This document shows, piece by piece, positions 10,786-23,500 of a stretch of DNA of 64,000 nucleotides. A program made the translations under genes and the position numbers. The DNA comes from Marsupella aquatica (Eukaryota; Marchantiophyta). The stretch's first letter is position 1, and every line of letters starts with the position of its first letter. The stretch spans positions 30,628,001 to 30,692,000 of the forward strand of contig OZ316891.1 of NCBI GenBank assembly GCA_973895155.1, in the 5' to 3' direction. The notes below the pieces were generated by a model. That model was given only the letters and a program-made list of their open reading frames with translations, was not told the origin of the DNA and did not search any database.

Positions 10786-12042
10786 ATGGCAACCGTCGAA
10801 GTGAAACACTCTGAGCTACTGCCAACTGAACCGAAGCTTGATGAAGCAATGGCAATGGTTGGAATTAAACATGGAGAAGGAAAACGTGCTGAAGCAGGAA
10901 CAACAGTGGAACTGAAACTTGGTGAAGCAAAGCATTCGGACAGGAGACGTGGAGTGAAGAGAAAAATTGAGGAGAAAGAGAATAAATGCTTGATTCCGCG
11001 TCTTCCTAATGAGATTGCATTGTTATGTTTGGCCCGCGTGCCTCGTGCACATCATCACGTTCTCAGTGCTGTGTGTCGAAGTTGGTGGCAATTGCTTCAT
11101 GACAAAGTATTCTCAGATGTCAGGCAAGAGCTATCACTTGCTGAAGAGTGGCTGTTCCTTTGGACTCAAGATGCATTTCGATGCAATGTGTGGCATGGCT
11201 TTGACCCATCTTCCAACAAGTGGTTTGAGCTGCCCCCCTTACCAAATGAACACAGGACAGCTGGCAGTTCGGCTTCCGCTGTGGTTGATGGGAAATTGTT
11301 CGTGATTGGGGGACAGCTCATAAGCTCTGGCAATGCTTGTAATTTTGTCTCCTATTTTGATATGCGCCACTACTGTTGGAAAACAGCTGCCAATCTCAAC
11401 ATTGCACGGGCAAAGTGCATGGCAGGGGTCATCAATGGTCAGCTGTATGTTGTTGGTGGCTTCACTGAGAGGGATCAGAATGCAGGTGCCACAGCAGAGG
11501 CTTATGATCCAGCTACTAATCAATGGAGGCTCATTTCGAGTATGAAGATTCCCATGGAACTTTACGACAGCGCAGTGCTTGCTGGAAAGTTCTATGTAGT
11601 CAACTCCTCCAGTGAGAATTTGGTAGGATTGGTGTACGACCCACAGAAAGACGAGTGGGTGGATATGGCCAATGGGCTTAATACAGGATGGCAATCTAAA
11701 ACAGCTGCACTGAATGGAAAGCTCTATGCTGTGGGAGACTCACATTCTACTGAAGGGAAAAACGAGATTTCGGTTTACAATGGCAGCAAGGACGTTTGGG
11801 AATCAATCAAAGGGGTCTTGGACGACAGTGCCCCCGTCCTTTCATGGGGTCCAGAGCTCGTCAGTCTTGGGGGAAGGCTCTGTATTGTTGGTACAGGCAG
11901 TCGTGCTGCCGTTGCAGTGGTAGAGATCAATGAAACAGCTAAAAGCACAGTAGCAAATCTGACCTTTTATGAGGACATCACACGGAAGATCCAATTCACG
12001 GATCCACTGCCACGTGGAGCTTGTCAAGTGCTTGCCCTCTGA
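10786..12042 (+). CDS. F-box/kelch-repeat protein (single coding exon)
   Basis: This encodes 418 residues without introns. The frame is open a few codons further upstream but has no ATG there, so 10786 is the first usable start. It follows a splice acceptor at 10753, which implies a 5'-UTR intron. Residues 1-67 are charged, with loosely repeated K-H/L-G-E segments and a basic patch RRRGVKRK (53-60). An F-box follows at about 68-110 (key residues PRLPNEIALLCLARVPR and the Ser-x-x-Cys-Arg-x-Trp end). Kelch repeats fill about 130-395, with diagnostic 'LFVIGG' and 'LYVVGG' blades and W-pairs. F-box/kelch proteins are substrate-selecting subunits of SCF ubiquitin ligases, binding SKP1 through the F-box and the target through the propeller. 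The substrate is not inferable. Arabidopsis At1g55270/At1g67480-type proteins are the closest family I recall. Confidence 0.9.
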   Translation: MATVEVKHSELLPTEPKLDEAMAMVGIKHGEGKRAEAGTTVELKLGEAKHSDRRRGVKRKIEEKENKCLIPRLPNEIALLCLARVPRAHHHVLSAVCRSWWQLLHDKVFSDVRQELSLAEEWLFLWTQDAFRCNVWHGFDPSSNKWFELPPLPNEHRTAGSSASAVVDGKLFVIGGQLISSGNACNFVSYFDMRHYCWKTAANLNIARAKCMAGVINGQLYVVGGFTERDQNAGATAEAYDPATNQWRLISSMKIPMELYDSAVLAGKFYVVNSSSENLVGLVYDPQKDEWVDMANGLNTGWQSKTAALNGKLYAVGDSHSTEGKNEISVYNGSKDVWESIKGVLDDSAPVLSWGPELVSLGGRLCIVGTGSRAAVAVVEINETAKSTVANLTFYEDITRKIQFTDPLPRGACQVLAL

Positions 12043-14480
12043 GCTAGATGACTCCTCGTGCATTAGTTCGTGATTTGGAGCATAATGAGATGTCGTGCGT
12101 CAGACAATTTGAACTGCCCCAACTATTCCACCAAATTGTGTCCCAGTTTTCTCCACTCCACCGACATGCTGCCCATTGATAGTATTCAGGACTACCACAA
12201 GATCTTATGATTCTCTCGACATCTTTGCCTTCAAAAACTCAACTCTGTGCTGCTTCATTCTGTAGCTCAGCAACGAGTGTGATTACGGATATATGGTCGA
12301 GGCTCTTGAAGAAATACAGAGAAATACATGCTGAGAGGGTGCCGTGAGGCTGGTCGCCAGAAAACTCTGTCCGTCCTCTTTGTACAGAAAGCATTACTGG
12401 GTATCATGTAGAAACACGAGCTTTTTCAAGACTCACATGATGATGCCTGAGTATTCAGATAGGCAGGAAATTGATATAAGTAGTACTCCACTTGCATCCC
12501 ATGGCTTCAAATTCTAAGATGTTGGCCCCAAACTTTCGGGATTGTTGAGTCTCGTAGTATATTAAGGTCACCTAGACAAGTTGTCAATTTTTTTTTATTC
12601 ATCACTATCAGATGAATTGGTAGTGTAGTCTTGATTCTTTTGTCAGGGTGGGATTTAGGAAAAACTCAGACCTCGGGTTTTGGGCGAGTACTGTGTCTTG
12701 TGTCCACTACTGCTTGGCATTGTAGAGTATGAGCTCCTAGTGTAGAGCTTAGAATGACCTCGAGGGGATCCGAGTATCTTTCATCCTGGGTACAATATAT
12801 CACACCTTTCTTCTAACTGGAATGTGCCTCGGCAGTTTAAAAGATATAATTCTTCTTCCATTTCCTCCAGCTACTTGTAGAGGTTGATGACCAAATATGA
12901 CGCGAATTGGCCCTTCACAAAAGCTCCAGTTGTGGCAGGAATGCAGCTCCTGTAAATTTCATGAAGAATCCACCTTTTCGTTGCATCTCACCTGATGTTA
13001 TTTTATCCTTATGAGGTGTTACTGTCCGGTTACACCCAATGCACGACGTTCATTGAAGTCTGTCTAGTACCACCTACAAGGATTTAATACTCGTTGTCAC
13101 TGAAGTCTTGTACTGTTCCCTGACAATAAAAGCTCTGGTTGTTTCCTTGGAGGAACTTGCTCCATGATGTCAATGAGTCCGGAGAGTACAGTAACTTGAT
13201 TGAGATCCGTGTGGTGAAATTTTTACCTGACGATAATTTCTCGCCGTGCATGAAAGACCGGCTAATTCACAAGCTTCGTCGATGGAGCATATTTCCGCGC
13301 TCCTCGGGTTCAGCTTAGCTCCTCTCTCCCTGGCCACGGACTGGAACTATCAAAATTTGAATCTCCTAGACAGCTCCTTCGGTACCTGGTAAGGGATCAG
13401 GCAATGTAAATCAGGAGTGGGCATTGACAATTTGAATGAAAATTTATGACATTTACTAAGGCGGGGATTTGAGGCACTTCAATGTTTGCACTTCAATGTT
13501 TCCCTTCCCAACAAGGCCAATGTTAACTCTGCGGTTCTAGATTGTCATTCCCTCCGTTGAGCTAAAGTTTTATTTACATCGACACATTCTTCCTCTATCG
13601 TTTTCGAACAAATAGCAATGAAAGTTCTCATTCCGAAAGAAGCAGAGAAAGGGAGGGACAGGTCCGCAACATTTGTGTTGAGTTTACAACACAAATGTAA
13701 TGGATTGTTTGAACATGGATGTAGCCCTCTGAGTTTTTGGGGGACTTCACGTAGTATTACATTTCATTTGCAGAGCACACAAAGAGGGTATGGAAGAACG
13801 GGCCAAAGGTTGACATGACTTTCCGATAAACTACGCTTATGCTTCCATGTGAAGAAGGCAATCCTTATCGAACTGCTCTGAGCGAACTATAGTAGGGATG
13901 TAACTCGCTGAGCTCAAAACGATTTCAATCCATCTCACAGCATTCTGTTCCCTGCACATGGCAAGCAAAGCTGTTTTGTTTGATCGTCTGAGTCGATTAT
14001 TACGCCCACCCGATCTATCTTCAAAAGCGCAAGAAATGCGCTAGCATTAACCCGTTGCGGCTTTCCAAGTTCGAGATGCAGGGTTTGCATTATTGTTTAC
14101 TAGACTTCAACATTACCGACATTTTGATATGCAATCACACTATTTTTTAGCGCAGGAGGGAGTTGAGAACAGCTTAATTTGAGCTGTATACAATCGATCT
14201 CAGATGCGAAAACATTCAGGGTTGGCAAATGGGAAGAAACAACGACATTTACTTGGATTGGCCGTCGCGATTTTCCAGCAAATCAGTCGACACCGAGTTC
14301 CGAGCCCGCCCATTGATTCAATCCTCGATCACCAACATGCCAAGCATCGTGACTGGCCTCTAATCAAGGGACGCTGTCTCGATCTCACAAGGCGCAGCGA
14401 GCTCATCTGCTGGCGCCGAAGATACTACAGTGAAGTCGCTGAAAATCTTCAAAGCCAAGCGGAGTGACCCAACAAACAAG
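12043..14480. other. 3' flank of the F-box gene and intergenic DNA
   Basis: The first few hundred bases presumably hold the 3' untranslated region of the F-box gene. Beyond this there are only short frames of 87 codons or fewer, with no family resemblance. Confidence 0.45.
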
Positions 14481-14534
14481 CTCCTCCTGGTTCCGAAATC
14501 CGACCACAGATGTCCGATGAGATGGACATAAGAG

Positions 14535-14561
14535 CAGACATTTCGGGAAACGAAATGTCTG
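14535..14561. repeat. perfect 11-bp stem-loop
   Basis: The stem 'cagacatttcg' pairs with its exact complement across a 5-base loop. A second perfect 9-bp stem (tttcccgcg) with a 7-base loop lies at 14753-14777, and the pair 'ccgtacctga'/'tcaggtacg' flanks about 14791-14840. These are small structures only, with no known function. Confidence 0.7.
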
Positions 14562-15316
14562 GCAAGCTGACCTCAAACCCAATCCTTACTGCTCTACAAG
14601 GGCTGCAGCTTGGGCAGCGCGGACCCATCTTCGCGGCTTGAATTTCTCTGAGTATTTCATCACATCTTGGTGATCCTACGACTGAAAGCTTCAATGTCGC
14701 ACGAAGGAGTTCAAAACACTGAGGACCGAGGATTTAAAGCCCCGTCCTGTCTTTTCCCGCGCACTGGACGCGGGAAACGAAATGCAATGTAACCGTACCT
14801 GATTTATAACCGTGGTTAATACCCCTAACCGTCAGGTACGAGAGCGAATGACTGTGGGGCCGTTTCCATGTAGCGGCCCCACTGTAGCAGCATGGCTTAC
14901 TGGGGGCAAGGTTCCATGGGCAGAGGGGATGAAATGGGTATGAACACTCCCCCTTCCACCCCCTGGTCCCAGAGGATAGGTAGTAGTGAGGGACTATGAA
15001 GTTAGCAAATATAATAGCTTTCAAATTATAATGTAACACCAAACAATATTTCTACAATTTCTCATTTTCTGACTTTAAAACTGTGAAAAAATAGGAAACT
15101 AAAGCCTGAATTGCTACATTGAGTCCAACTATCCCCATGGAATGTGACAAGGAGACAGACTATTTTACATTCAATCATGAAACAGTAAACTTCAAATGGA
15201 TGACAAATGCTCTCATTGATTGTTTATTTACATTTTTATTTATAGTAAAAACTATTGTGTGCAAGTAAAAGTCAAATTAAAAATCTGGATAGAAAGGACT
15301 AAAGGTGCATATTTGA

Positions 15317-15475
15317 AATCTCTGGTAGCTCCGCAGCGGCAAAGTACTCAAAGCTTTCCTTGTAACAAGAGCTGTGCCGTATGAAAAACATAATTTCTGG
15401 TAGCTCTGCAATGGAAAAATGACGAGGAGCATTCTTTGTAACAAGAGCAGCGCTTTCTGAAAATTAGGATTTATC
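15317..15475 (+). repeat. diverged tandem duplication, unit about 78-80 bp
   Basis: Two adjacent copies each start 'tggtagctc' (about 15317 and 15396) and share 'ctttgtaacaagagc'. A third partial start ('caagtagctct') follows at about 15498. The sequence is non-coding. Confidence 0.7.
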
Positions 15476-15499
15476 AACAATTTTCCCAAAAAAGAAAAT

Positions 15500-18400
15500 G
15501 TCAAGTAGCTCTATAACAATTAAATTAGTCAAAACACTCTCTGCTTACTATAACCCATTTCCTTGTACTATCCTCCCATCTGCCTCCCCCTCATAATTTC
15601 TTTTCCTCACGCCTCATGTGTCCTCAACTTCCATCTCCTGTACAGAATTTCTAAGAAGTGTAGACCTCGCCCACATACTGACCCCGAACACAAGGGGGCT
15701 GTTTGGGAGGCCTAGGCCATGCTTTACTTACTCATCTCAATTTATACCCCTTGTTTCTAACATTGTTCCAATGATCTTCCAATTTGTAACACAGCCCATA
15801 TGTAGCTAAGGGTGCACTCAATCACACCAAAAGTGAGTTACTCAAAGTTTTTGTAACTGTCTAATTATCCGAGCATAATCTATTGTTGTTTCCACTTGAC
15901 TGAACTTGCCCTAGAGGAAAACTTGTAAGTGAAAATTGTGTTTACTACATAGTTTGGGCTAAAATCCACTCCTTTCATTTTCTTTATCTCCTAGTACCCC
16001 TAGTTGTCATCTGTCGTGTTGGCTTTTGAGAGCGTAGTGTCAAAAGACCTTGCCAATGCTGATGACTCTTCTTCAAAGGCAACTTAAGTTGGCTATGATT
16101 GAATTACGCTCCCCCTCATGTGCATCCGACTATGAATGAGGGAGCCAATGCACTTGCATTGCCTGGTCAGTGACATGGAAAGCTTACTCTCGGGTGTCAC
16201 TGCTTCAGTATCATTGTTTTAAGGAACACAGATCCCTAGGTTCCTCTTTATGAGAGTTGGGAATTATACCTATCATATGTATACTTTGTAACCATGACTG
16301 AAAACTGCATTGCACTTTGCCACTTGAGAGTACTGAGCAAGTTGCTCAGAGAATCTACATCAAACCCTTGTGGTGTGCCAACGTTTCTAGTTCTACGATA
16401 GAAAGGCCATAAACCAGACAAACTTCCTTGGCGGAACTATAACAGTTCAAACCATGTTTTGCACCTTGACCAAATACTGCCTACATGCAATCTAACAGGA
16501 TTGAATAGTCTCATAGGGAAGCAAAACAATTGCAACAGCCAACTTGATATGGTTAGATGGCACCATGGACTACAACATACTTTGACATGATGTTATTTCA
16601 TCTTATCAGAGATCTATTTAGTAGGTGTGTTACCATAACAAATGTCTCCAGCAATAAAAAATTATAGTTTTGTCTTCAATGTTCTCTCAAGCAAATATTC
16701 AAGCATGTTCAAAACGGACTCGCCCCTATCAATCAAACAAATGATATTGTTGTTGGACCGTGAGCTTGCCGTGGCTTGCCATGGCTGCATTGGCATCAAT
16801 GATGTGAGGAAGAGAGTAAGGTAGCAAGGTCGTGTCTCTAGTGAATTGATTGGAGAAGAAAAGAAAAGAAAATGAGAGATAAATGAAATGATTTGAGGAT
16901 TCAGGGAGTTCAAGCAACCTGGCATTCGACTTCACAAAATGTTCAAGCTTTAAAAAATAATAACCTTGAATAGTAGCAGTTTTCAAATCTAAACAACTAG
17001 AGCCTTTGTAACAACAAGTTCAATGGATCCATGGCCAACATCCAAAGCTTTCACTTGTCAAGAATTGAGTTGCTTTCCTCCCATGTAGAGTCCCTACAAC
17101 TAATTGGAGTAAAGATTCACCCTCATCAAGAGTAGGTTGCTCAAAGTTTATGATATACCAACGATGCTGAATCCGACATAGAGCACTTGTGGACATCTGC
17201 CAATGAGTCAAATGGCTGCCATGTTTCTCTATCTCTTCTAAGTGACCTTTTGAGAAATCTGGCTAAGGGAGTCTAATCTTGTGAAGAGATTATGATGACA
17301 ACACAGTATTGGCAGAAATTCTTGTAGATAGAGAGATTAGCTGAATGCAATAACACTTAGCAATGGCCAAGTCAACACATAGCACAAATCATATCATCAC
17401 ATTACTGGTCCACAAAGACACTTTATTTGTTAAGACGTGCACCTAGTCATTCGTGTTAGAAGAACACATAGCAACGAAGATCCTAAATTTTCAGGTACAT
17501 CAATGTGGAAAGTGTCACAACTATCAGGGCCAACATATTTTCCAAGAGAGATTCCAAGTAGGTTTGTATTGTGCAACTCCAATTGCAAAGTGTAATTAAG
17601 AATCTTTCATTTTAACAATAAAATTACAATGGAATCTTTGCTTTGTAAGTATAAACCAAAGTGTAGCTTTGTAAAATGATGAGTTTATGAAGTTAGACAA
17701 GCATAGATAGATAACAATTGCGGTGCTAGTTGTTGTAGAGGCATTCCATTATGTAAGTGTGATTAGCCATTGTTAGTAACCTGAACATTGCAAAATTATG
17801 AATCCAACAAGTCTCCTATTCATATCAGCAAAGATACTCTTAATCATTTGTCAAATTTGTTGTTCGAACAGACTGCATCAACTGGAATTAAATTGCAGTT
17901 TACACTTGTTGCACTACAACCCCAGGGTCATCTTTCAGCTCCCGTCCTTAGGGCAAGTCAAGTCATGCAATGGGCTGATTCATGCTACAAGTTTATGCTA
18001 CCTTAAGCTGCAGCAGTAACGAGACATGTAATAATTCTAGGCTAGCAAGAAATCTGATAGAAAAACAATATGTACATGCAACATGCGACAAAAGTCATAT
18101 CTGTTGGCCACAAGCCATGTGCAAGTGGGGTCTGTTGTGGTCTGTTGATAATGTCGCCTTGGATAGTGGGAAGAATGAAGTGAAATGTGAAGATTACCTA
18201 TTGTGAATGGAATTAGAACTTTATGACAGTGGCGGTATTGGCTAGTGCAAAACTGACTATAGCTAAAGAAGAGGAGATCCCGGAGGAGATCATGTGTAAA
18301 ATGCATCATCAAGCAAGATCATGTGTGCTGCACACATGAACTGCACACGTGAACGCATGCAAAGTTTGGCAGGGAAATTGTAATTCTAAATGATAAGCCC

Positions 18401-19690
18401 TAGTAGTGTGCATAATTTATAGAGACCAACAATGGCCATAAGATTTAGGGTCGCCATCAGTGAATGAATGGCTCATTCCTTGATTCTCATTGGCTCATGA
18501 AGTAATGAATGCAACCACTACACAATAGCTAGTACCAATGCTTATTCATGTATTGGGCATGTCTGCTTTCTTTACTTGAGCCTGACAAAAGCATTTCTGC
18601 TTCAGTCTAGTTTTGGGCTCAAATAGGTCTCACTAGTCTTTCACCATAGCAGCAGCTAGAGTAGCAAAGGCCATATAGAGGAACTGAAATTGAATTACGC
18701 AAAAGGACGATGATGCTGAGAATTAATGCAAACTGTGTAGCTTTCCAATTTGCAAAATTTGCATGATGGACACATCAAATCTCACTTGTTCAAAATATAC
18801 ATCCATCCCAAAAGAACTTCAATCATATGGATAGGATAGGGACACTACGCCTTTGATGGTTCAAACCCTGCCAAAGGACCCAACCACAACAAAGAGTCAT
18901 GTACACTGCACACTTCTACAGGGCTGTGGGAGTGAAAAGAATAAAAATAAAAATGGTGAAGTGCTCTTTAAGATATTGAGAGTAACAATTGGTGGTTACT
19001 GATTTAAACTCTCAAATTTAACTATTCCTGCTACTTGAGCCTCTCGAACCTTGACCCACTCATCTTTCTCTTTTAAGAGCATCAGTTAAAAACTTGCCTT
19101 TGAGCAGGAACCCACCCTAAGGCAGGGTAGGTCCAAACAAGACTACTGGCTTTTTGTTAGGAATACACAGCAAAAGATGCAGAGTTGAAACAAGGTACAA
19201 CACGAGCAAGGGCTAAGGAGATGGCACCATAGCCGAGGTGGGAGAGAATAGAATAGTTCAAGTTTCTTGTGACCTAAACTCTCTTTGGTCAGTGGCCTGG
19301 AATTCAAACTAACTTATTTTTAAGGAAATCTATAAAACCCCACAGAAAGGGAAGAGTTAGCCCACAACAGTTGAACCCAAAACCTATCAGTCTCTACTCA
19401 AGTGAGCTACCACAAAGTTAAGTTATGCCTCTCTGGGCAGTACAGACCAGTTTCATTGAGTAGGAAACAAAAAAGAAACTCATCTTGAGTTTTCTGGGTT
19501 AAGTAAATTCTAGGCATATTTTTACTATTACTCAGTTTTAGGCAGGTCCCATCAGAGTGGTCACCGAGTCTATTATTCTCTCCACTAGCTTGAATGCTCG
19601 AGCTTTGCTCATCAATAGATGCTGATTACCATGACAATTCCAGTCGCGCCCCACCCACCCAACCCCCCCAACCTTAGCTGTGCCCCAGAG
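15500..19690. other. intergenic AT-rich DNA
   Basis: No gene could be supported in about 4.2 kb. Frames are short, overlapping and unrelated to known families, and base composition is AT-rich throughout. Confidence 0.5.
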
Positions 19691-19691
19691 T

Positions 19692-19777
19692 CATAACCCA
19701 TAACTGGGGAGTTAGAGTGCACCAATCCTTATGGTCTATGAATTTCATAACCCATAACTGGGGAGTTAAAGTGCATC
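19692..19777 (+). repeat. 33-bp direct repeat, two copies 53 bp apart
   Basis: The sequence 'cataacccataactgggg' followed by agtta(g/a)agtgca is present at 19692-19724 and again at 19745-19777, with only two or three differences. This is a recent local duplication with no coding role. Confidence 0.75.
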
Positions 19778-20235
19778 AAACTGTCACCTTTGAGACCCCC
19801 TAACAAACCCACTAGACTAGAGATGGTTTGAAGGTGGACCCAAAAGTGAATTTGGAGCAAACGAGTATGGTGGTCTGGAATTGTACGTGAGACCTACGAC
19901 TTCGTGCCGTTGATCATAGGGTTTTCGAAGGCCTGTTGAAAGAGCAATCGGAGACTGGAGATGTCTGTCGGATTCTTGAGTTTTGCACTAAGCCGTCCAG
20001 CTCCACTGAAAGCGGACTCTGTAGACAGGACACCAGGCCGCCGAGAAGAAACCATCCAATTCCTTCGATTCTTCGTTGTGGAACAAATTTAATGGAAGAC
20101 CAAACCGCGAGAGAAGACTCTGAGGAGAGCAAAAGTTGGGAGACCAGCATGCGAAGGATTAGTTGAGCTGAGACCTAGTATTCCACGGCTGGTGTTGTGA
20201 AACGGCCGCGGCGAGGAGAGAACATAATAGACAGC

Positions 20236-20293
20236 AATACATCGCATCGCAGTTCATCTCATCTCATCTTCTCGCATCGCATCGCATCGCATT
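20236..20293 (+). promoter_or_regulatory. (catcg)n/(catct)n microsatellite in the CysRS leader
   Basis: The pentamers catcg and catct are repeated just upstream of the cysteinyl-tRNA synthetase start codon at 20576. By position it lies in the promoter or 5' leader. No TATA-like element could be assigned with confidence. Confidence 0.4.
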
Positions 20294-20575
20294 CCCCTAT
20301 GTCCATTTCGGGCCCAGGCCGGGGATGATGACGAGCTAATCACGACGGGAGCAGCGCAGTAGCAGTATCAGCAGCAGCACAAGACTGTGGAATCGTTGGT
20401 TGCGATCGGTGAGCAACACCAGCGACAAAATGGGATCGGATCGGTAGGAGCTCTGCGATGCGCTTATCTGGATGCGAATCCGTCCGAGCTTTGCTGGGAA
20501 GGTCGTAGGTTAGCATTTCCCTATCGAAGTACTTTGGGCAACTGAATCGCATGGTCCGTGATTTCGTCTTCAACG

Positions 20576-23500
20576 ATGGCGCAGCATCAGCTGCAGAAGA
20601 CGTGGAGGACGCCGGAGCTGCCGGATAAGTCCTGGGACGGGCTTCGAGTTTTTAACAGTCTCAGCGGCACTAAAGTCCCCTTTCTAACCAGGGATCGCAT
20701 TGGTTAGTCGATTCTCATTCTGAGTGCGTTATCTGTGAGGTTTTGTCTTTAATGTCGGGCCTTCATCGGGCTGGGAAGAACTCTGTAGATTCGCTTTTGT
20801 TGCAAGTTGCCATTGTTAATTATGACGGCTTTGGAAAATGCAGTGTCTTGGTACAATTGCGGGCCAACTGTCTATGATTCTTCACATGTTGGACATGCTA
20901 GAAATTATTTAACTTTCGACATCATCCGGAGGATCCTGGAGGTGTGCAACTGGTTCAACCTTTGCAGCTATTTGTGAATTTTGCGGGCTATCATTGACTG
21001 CCTTTGAATACCTGGGAGTGCACGTGTCGACCATAGTTCGGTTCTATTGTTAAACCGGAACAGTCTGGACGTTGGGATGTTGGGATGTTGAAGACCAGAC
21101 TGGTCTCGCCTCTAGTCAGAGGTGGGACTACTTTTCTGAACCTTAAGTCTTGTCTGTATTGACTACAGGATTATTTCGGATACAGTGTGTTTTACGTGAT
21201 GAACATAACAGATGTAGATGACAAGATAATCAATCGTGCACGGCGGAACTATCTGCTGGCCCGTTACTCTGAAACTTCTACCGATCCCGGAAAGGTTTGG
21301 TGCCATTTACTATCGCCTTGTTGGTTCCGGGGCACTTTCAAACCTGCATCATGAATTGTTGTCTCCATATGTTAGTAAGGATGAGCATGAGTACCTTGAC
21401 TGAGGATATGCCACCTGGTGTATTGTCCAGGTATACGGAGAGTTGGAGACAGCTATCCAAGCCGAGATCAGTAAGCAGAAGAAGAACGTGAGTTTTGAGA
21501 ATTGTAGTTAATCCTCTTTGTGGTTGGTTCCATATTATCTACGCACAGTTAGTATGCGAGCCCAGGCAATTATCCTGAAGTTTCCAAAATTTTGGTTGCC
21601 TGAAGGTTATTGAGATACAGGACGAGCTCATGAAGTCCACATCTTCCCTGCAGAAAAAAGAGTTCTCGGAAGTGGGTATTCTTTGTCCGCCATCGTAACA
21701 CGTTTTTCTTTCGTCTTTTTTCACAAATATCGTTTCTTTTAAAGTCATTTGTTACAAGCTTCGTTATACACCGTCAGGCATTGGTAGCTCCCTATTGTGT
21801 GTTTGCAATCTCTTTGACCTAAGTTGCGTTTGAGGGCTTGACTTTGGGCCTGCTCTTTCCAACTGCTATTATGGGGACGTTCCACAGAAATTAAAGCAAG
21901 AGGAATTGAAGCTGAGCAAATTAGAAGAAGGAAAAGCTGCATCTGCAGGAAAAGTGAAGCAAGCAATCAGTCTTGGTGGAAGAGCTGGAGTGGACCTTCT
22001 GCTATCTGATAGTTCGGCAGATGCACTCGCCTCTCAGTTGGATTCTCAAAAAGGAGACGAAGTTGTTGACCATGCAATTTTCCGGGCACATGCATCCAAG
22101 TGAGAATCTTAGGTTTTCCTCTTCATTGAGCAGATAACTTTATTAAATTCAATCTGTGCTGCTGATGGTCAAGATGGATTTTGAAATGGTCTCTTTCATC
22201 TCTGTCAATGCAGATATGAAAAGGAATTCTTTGAAGATATGGAAAGTCTAGGCGTTAAGCCCCCCGATGTAGTGACTCGAGTAACAGAGTGAGTTTCATT
22301 CCTCGAATATTTTGTGAAAATAAGTGCTGCAGTCGTTATTTTCGGTTTTGCTTGTTGATTCTCGATGCCTATCAATGATCCGAAAGTAAACCACTTGATC
22401 TGCATACCAAGAGATTAGCCGTTAGGTATTCTGATTACTGGTTGATCAGCTTCAAAGCTGGGATTCCTAGTAAAGAACTCTGAGAGGGCCTTTGATTGCA
22501 CGTGTGGTGTTGTAAGGGCTCGAGCTTTAAGTGTAAGAGTATTTCTTTTGCTTCTATCGTTAGCATTTGGAAAATCTCACTGGGCATCCTGCTTTGATTA
22601 ATGTATGTCAGATATATTGGTGTGATTATTCCATACATTCAGAAAATCATTGAGCAGGGTTTTGCTTATTCTGCAAATGGTAGTGTGTACTTCGACACCA
22701 AAGCATTCATGTAAGTCTTAATTCATCAAGTTATATGTTTATTTTGCACGCCTACATGGGATATGTAGTCCAAAGTGATGAATTCCATCTGAAGTCTCTA
22801 ATATGAATTACCGTGTACGTCACAACATAGCCGAGGATGGATGTTATTTATGAGTTGGGTAAGACTGGTTGCGTCTTTGTGATAGTTGCCATGAATGATT
22901 TTGTCGTACCAGGTTTTCTTGTCTCGAGAAAATAATCTCTGTGGGTCCTGTTGACAGTGATGGAGGCCATACGTATGGAAAGTTGAACCCGTGGGCAGTA
23001 GGCAGTGCAGGCTTGGCTAGTGAGAGTGAAGCCAACTTTGAAAGTAAAGACAAAAAGAATGCCTCTGATTTTGCGCTCTGGAAGGTCGGTCCGTGTTGTC
23101 GTTGACCATGCAACCTAACTAACTATATGTTCAATACCTTGGTTGGGAGTTCGCTTCAGTAATAGTATTGGTGCAGGGATCGTTGTATGGTCTGTTTAAA
23201 CTCTGATAGATATTATACTATTCTGATGCAGCTCAGCAAACGCGGCGAACCTTTTTGGGAATCCCCTTGGGGTTTAGGGCGGCCAGGCTGGCATATAGAG
23301 TGCTCTGCTATGGCAAGTTGTGTGATTGGAGAGACTGTTGATCTTCATTCAGGTGGAAAGTAAGTCCGTTCAGGAAATGAGCTGCATGAGATATGGAACA
23401 ACTAACCTGTTTTGTCCTCATTTAGGTGTCGTTGAACTTTAAACTAGTACGAGTACTACAATATATTTGGTGTTACTAACTTTCTCAGTGGTCATGACAG

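Noticed and set aside
18859-18880. Possible tRNA T-arm (ggttcaaaccctgcc)
   Set aside because: No matching acceptor stem, D-arm or anticodon arm could be placed around it.
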